Shown piece by piece: positions 60,865 through 64,000 of a DNA stretch of 64,000 nucleotides. The stretch comes from JAOUEA01 sp963825635 (lineage in GTDB: Bacteria; Actinomycetota; UBA4738; HRBIN12), in assembly GCA_963825635.1 (NCBI GenBank), contig CAWGTU010000001.1, forward strand, positions 992,001-1,056,000, in the 5' to 3' direction. Below the pieces are notes generated by a model. That model saw only the letters and a program-made list of their open reading frames with translations. It made no database searches and had not been told where the DNA came from. The number at the start of each line of letters is the position of its first letter. Within the stretch, counting starts at the first letter, position 1. A program made the translations under genes and the position numbers.

Positions 60865-62482
60865 ATGACGAACGGGTATCACGCCATCGTCGTGGGCGGG
60901 GGCCACAACGGGCTCGTCGCGGCTGCCTACCTCGCGAAGGCCGGCGCCCGCACGATCGTCCTCGAGGCGCGCCACAAGGTCGGCGGGGCTGCCGACACGA
61001 TGGCGCCGTGGCCCGAGGCGCCCGAGTTCAAGGTCACCACGCTCAGCTACGTGATGAGCTTGATGCCCGACACGATCCTGCGCGACCTCGAGCTCGCCAA
61101 GCACGGGTACCGCTCGACGCCGGTCGGGCCGTACTTCCTGCCGTTCCCCGACGGTCGCGCCATCCTGCAGGCCGACGACGACGCGCAGAAGAACTACGAG
61201 TCGTTCGCCCAGTTCAGCACGCGCGACGCCGACGCGATCGAGAGGTGGGACGCGTGGATCGGCGGCCTGGCCGAGGTGCTCGGGCCGCTGATGATGACGA
61301 CGCCGCCCCGACTCGGCTCGCTGAAGCCCGCGCGATCTCACCGAGCAGCTCCGGCTCGCGTGGCGCTTCCGCGGGCTCGACGTGCGCGGGCTCGCCGATG
61401 TCACGCAGCTGATGACGATGTCGGTCGTCGACCTGCTCGACCGGTTCTTCGAGTCAGACCAGGTGAAGACCGTGATGGCGTTGAACGGGCTGATCGGCAC
61501 GTGGGCCGGGCCGTACGAGCCGGGCACGGGCTACGTGATGGCGCACCACTCGATCGGCGACGTGGGCGATGGCCACCTCGGCTCGTGGGCGGTGCCCGAG
61601 GGCGGCATGGGCGCGGTGAGCGACGCGATCGCGTCGAGCGCGCGCTCACACGGCGCCGAGATCCGCACCGAGGCGCGGGTCGCGCGCATCCTGGTCGAGG
61701 GCGGGGCGACGACCGGGGTCGTGCTCGAGTCGGGGGAGGAGCTGCGCGCGCCGCTGGTCGTGACGGCGATCCACCCCAAGATCACGTTCCTCGAGCAGAT
61801 CGACCGTGTCGACCTCCCCGGCGACTTCGTCGACGACATCGCGAACTGGAAGACGCGCAGCGGGGTCGTGAAGATCAACGCAGCCCTCGACCGTGCGCCC
61901 GTCTTCACCGCGATGCCCGAGCTCACCGATCTCACGGGCGGGTTCGAGCTCGCGCACTCGGTCGCGTACCTCGAGAAGGCGTTCGAGCAGGCGCGCGCCG
62001 GGGAGCCGGCGACCGCGCCGTTCAGCGACGGCGTGATGCCGACCGTCTACGACCACACCCTCGCCCCCGAGGGCAAGCACGTCGTCTCGCTCTTCACGCA
62101 GTGGGTGCCGCACGAGTGGAGCGAGCAGCCGCACCATGCCGAGCTCGAGGCCTACGCCGACCGCGTGATCGCCGGGTACGACGATCTCGCGCCCGGCTTC
62201 GCCGACTCGGTGCTGCATCGCCAGGTGATCGGGCCCTACGAGATGGAGCAGGAGTGGGGCCTGATCGGCGGGAACATCTTCCACGGGGAGCTCAGCGCCG
62301 AGCAGCTGTTCCACATGCGGCCGGCGCCCGGATACGCCGACTACCGCACGCCGATCCGTGGCCTCTTTCAGTGTTCCAGCGCCACGCATGCCGGCGGAGG
62401 CGTCTGCGGCATCCCCGCATACAACATGGTTCGCGAGATCAAGAAGGACCGCCGCCGCGGCGCCTTCCGACGGAAAGGATGA
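60865..62482 (+). pseudogene. NAD(P)/FAD-dependent oxidoreductase (phytoene-desaturase/PYROXD2-like), one-base insertion
   Basis: N-terminal FAD motif VVGGGHNGLVAAAYLAKAGA and GGAADT. The reading frame holds to LGSLKP (about 61326), then an extra C in CCC (61327-61329) throws it off. In the next frame RDLTEQLRLAWRFRGLDVRG continues the protein to a normal end, including EGGMGAVSDAIA and the C-terminal FAD contact AGGGVCGIPAYNMVREI. Corrected length about 538 aa, normal for the family. Left uncorrected it would fuse falsely or truncate at about 155 aa. Probably oxidises an amine, carotenoid-like or unknown substrate together with the next gene. Confidence 0.8.
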
Positions 62483-62490
62483 CCCACCCG

Positions 62491-63648
62491 ATGGCCGAGC
62501 AGAACTCGTCGTTCCCGTTCTACTTCGCGAGCTGGTACAAGAAGTCGCCGTACTTCCAGCGCACCGTGGAGGCCGGCTGCACCAGCTGGGATCTGTACAA
62601 CCACATGCTGATCCCGACGCTCTACGACGACGACATCAAGGAGTACTGGCACCTCGTCGAGAAGGTGACGCTCTGGGACGTGGCGGTCGAGCGACAGGTC
62701 GAGATCACCGGCCCCGACGCCGCACGGTTCACCCAGCTGCTCACGCCCCGCGACCTCTCGCAGACCCGGCCCGAGCAGTGCAAGTACGTGCTGATCTGCG
62801 CGCCCGACGGGGGCATCGTGAACGACCCGATCCTGCTGAGGCTCGCCGAGGACCACTTCTGGCTCTCGCTCGCCGACAGCGACGCGCTGCTGTACGCGCT
62901 CGGCGTGCAGGCGTTCGCGAACATGGACGTCGAGATCCGCGAGCCCGACGTGTCGCCGCTGCAGATCCAGGGCCCGCTGTCGAAGCCGCTGATCCGAAAG
63001 CTGTTCGGCGACGGCGTGGCCGACCAGAAGTACTACTGGCACAAGCAGGCCGAGCTCGACGGCATCCCGGTGGTCGTCTCGCGCACGGGCTGGAGCGCGG
63101 AGCTGGGCTACGAGGTGTACCTGCGCGACTCGTCGCGCGCCCTCGACCTCTGGGACGCGATCATGGCAGCCGGCGAGGAGTTCGAGCTGCGGGCGATCGC
63201 CCCGAGCGACCAGCGACGCATGGAAGCCGGCATCTTCAACTACGGCAACGACATGGACATCACGAACAACCCGTTCGAGATCACCGGCCTCGAGCGGCTC
63301 GTCGAGCTCGACAACGACAACGAGTTCGTCTCGCGCGCGGCCTTGGAGAAGATCAAGGCCGAGGGCGTGAAGCAGAAGCTCGTGGGCGTGGTGATCGACG
63401 GCGACCCGCTCGGCATGTGGCTCGAGGACTTCTGGCCCGTCGTCGACGGTGACGAGACGATCGGGCGGCTCGTGAGCGCGTCGCACTCCCCGCGGCTCGA
63501 GGTGAACATGGGCTTCGCGTGGGTGCCGATCGCGAAGGCATCCGAGGGCACGCGCATCGAGATCAGCTCGCCCGACGGTCCGATGACGGCCACGGTGTCC
63601 GCGCTGCCGTTCCTCGACCCGAAGAAGGAGATCCCCGCGAAGAGCTGA
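62491..63648 (+). CDS. DmdA/GcvT-like tetrahydrofolate-dependent demethylase
   Basis: 385 aa from ATG 62491. ATG 62479 overlaps the oxidoreductase stop, and GGAAAGGA is between. Two-part GcvT fold. The words YNHMLIPTLYDD, LWDVAVERQVEITGPDAARF, LLTPRDLSQTRPEQCKYV, NDPILLRLAEDHFWLSLADSD and EPDVSPLQIQGP are the pattern I know from dimethylsulfoniopropionate demethylase DmdA and its relatives rather than from glycine-cleavage T protein. DmdA-like proteins pass a methyl group from a sulfonium or amine to THF. Whether the substrate is DMSP cannot be decided, as many terrestrial homologues are uncharacterised. Confidence 0.82.
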   Translation: MAEQNSSFPFYFASWYKKSPYFQRTVEAGCTSWDLYNHMLIPTLYDDDIKEYWHLVEKVTLWDVAVERQVEITGPDAARFTQLLTPRDLSQTRPEQCKYVLICAPDGGIVNDPILLRLAEDHFWLSLADSDALLYALGVQAFANMDVEIREPDVSPLQIQGPLSKPLIRKLFGDGVADQKYYWHKQAELDGIPVVVSRTGWSAELGYEVYLRDSSRALDLWDAIMAAGEEFELRAIAPSDQRRMEAGIFNYGNDMDITNNPFEITGLERLVELDNDNEFVSRAALEKIKAEGVKQKLVGVVIDGDPLGMWLEDFWPVVDGDETIGRLVSASHSPRLEVNMGFAWVPIAKASEGTRIEISSPDGPMTATVSALPFLDPKKEIPAKS

Positions 63649-63662
63649 CCGCATACTGCGGT

Positions 63663-64000
63663 GTGGGCTACGAGCACCTAGAGGTCTGGCGGGGCGATCC
63701 CCTCGGCGATCCGTGGATCGACGAGCTTCCCTCGATCGTCGACGCCTGCGCCGGACGCTGGTCGCTCACGCTCGGGGAGCCCTGGACGAACAGTGTCGCT
63801 TCCCTCACGATGCCGGCCGAGCGGGACGGCGAGCCCGTCGTCCTGAAGATCGGCATCCCCGATCGCGAGGGGGAGTTCGAGGCAGAGGCGCTCCGACGCC
63901 TCCACGGCGACGGCGCCGTTCGGCTGCTCGACGAGGATCCGCTGCACCGCGCGATGCTGCTCGAGCGCAGCCTGCCGGGCACGCCGCTCACCCACGAAGA
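63663..64000 (+). CDS. Aminoglycoside/hydroxyurea-antibiotic-resistance-type kinase, N-terminal part
   Basis: GTG at 63663, the frame runs off the right edge (113 residues visible). The order WSLTLGEPWTNSVASLTMPAERDGEPVVLKIGIPD, then EFEAEALRRLHGDGAVRLLDED and AMLLERSLPGTPL matches the streptomycin-6-kinase/APH_6_hur family. The Lys in VVLKIG is the ATP-binding one. CATACT sits 5 nt before the start. Whether it confers resistance is unknown, since many chromosomal members phosphorylate other small molecules. Confidence 0.75.
   Translation, partial: MGYEHLEVWRGDPLGDPWIDELPSIVDACAGRWSLTLGEPWTNSVASLTMPAERDGEPVVLKIGIPDREGEFEAEALRRLHGDGAVRLLDEDPLHRAMLLERSLPGTPLTHE

Noticed and set aside
60832..63648. 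A single 938-codon frame that would fuse the oxidoreductase to the demethylase
   Set aside because: The middle third is out-of-frame, low-complexity Arg/Ala sequence. The true oxidoreductase continues in another frame. The apparent fusion is produced by the one-base insertion at 61327-61329.
1..64000. Frequent GATC/CGATCG words as a regulatory repeat
   Set aside because: They occur evenly inside codons (Asp-Arg, Ile-Asp) in all genes, so they look like codon usage rather than a repeat system.

Overview
The window is 64 kb of GC-rich bacterial chromosome, densely packed with housekeeping genes. It reads as an actinobacterium. The gene order is the actinobacterial one (prfA-prmC-tsaC-rpiB-glyA-wecA, then the atp operon, then murA). 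MurA carries Asp instead of Cys in the active site, RpiB is the mycobacterial (Glu) type, and at least 15 genes have a TANNNT -10 element 6-10 nt before the start codon, which indicates leaderless mRNAs. I cannot name a class or genus. There is no phage, IS element, CRISPR array, rRNA or tRNA that I can support.

Layout. 1-7.0 kb: DivIVA-domain protein, translation factors, tRNA modification, phosphatase, rpiB, glyA and a WecA-type lipid-carrier sugar-phosphate transferase. 7.2-11.5 kb: a complete spermidine/putrescine-type ABC importer (ATPase, Tat-lipoprotein binding protein, two permeases) behind a palindromic promoter. 11.66-19.1 kb: F1Fo ATP synthase atpZ-I-B-E-F-H-A-G-D-C, with a consensus promoter and a CRP-like box. 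19.2-25.1 kb: murA, a CPBP protease, and a tightly coupled run of two SCP2-like proteins, a Zn alcohol dehydrogenase, a membrane-anchored protein and a PrsW-like protease. 25.1-31.9 kb: a cobalt/B12 block of MeaB/MeaI GTPase, an isobutyryl-CoA-mutase-type large subunit, a CbiM-PDGLE-CbiQ-CbiO metal importer and a Fur-family regulator. The same palindrome (TTGCA-N2-TGCAA) stands at the cbiM leader and at the fur/NmrA divergent promoter. 31.9-37.8 kb: enoyl-CoA hydratase, two tiny zinc proteins, fused PabBC, a copper-radical (galactose-oxidase-like) oxidase and MnmA. 37.9-48.4 kb: UPF0280, LigA, a FolD paralogue lacking the cyclohydrolase catalytic residues, and gatCA, separated from gatB by an EamA exporter, a glyoxalase-fold protein, a membrane protein and a broken SEC-C gene. 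48.4-64 kb: a broken MFS gene, Rieske ferredoxin and reductase, an FtsX/MacB-type ABC exporter on the minus strand, class V aminotransferase with serA (frameshifted), an MFS transporter, a broken FAD oxidoreductase with a DmdA/GcvT-like demethylase behind a TetR-type operator, and the start of an antibiotic kinase.

Four otherwise well-conserved reading frames between 46.6 and 61.4 kb (SEC-C, MFS, serA, FAD oxidoreductase) are interrupted by single-base indels, mostly in short homopolymers, whereas the first 46 kb shows none. Sequencing or assembly error is the simplest explanation for serA, MFS and the oxidoreductase. SEC-C carries four indels and may be truly decayed.

The most promising leads are the self-contained metal regulon with its shared operator, the FolD-like protein without its catalytic triad, the ICM-type mutase, the TetR-boxed demethylase/oxidoreductase pair, an ECF-sigma-like promoter in front of a small Cys/His protein, and the pervasive leaderless promoters. 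I did not find a clearly new multi-gene defence or biosynthetic system.
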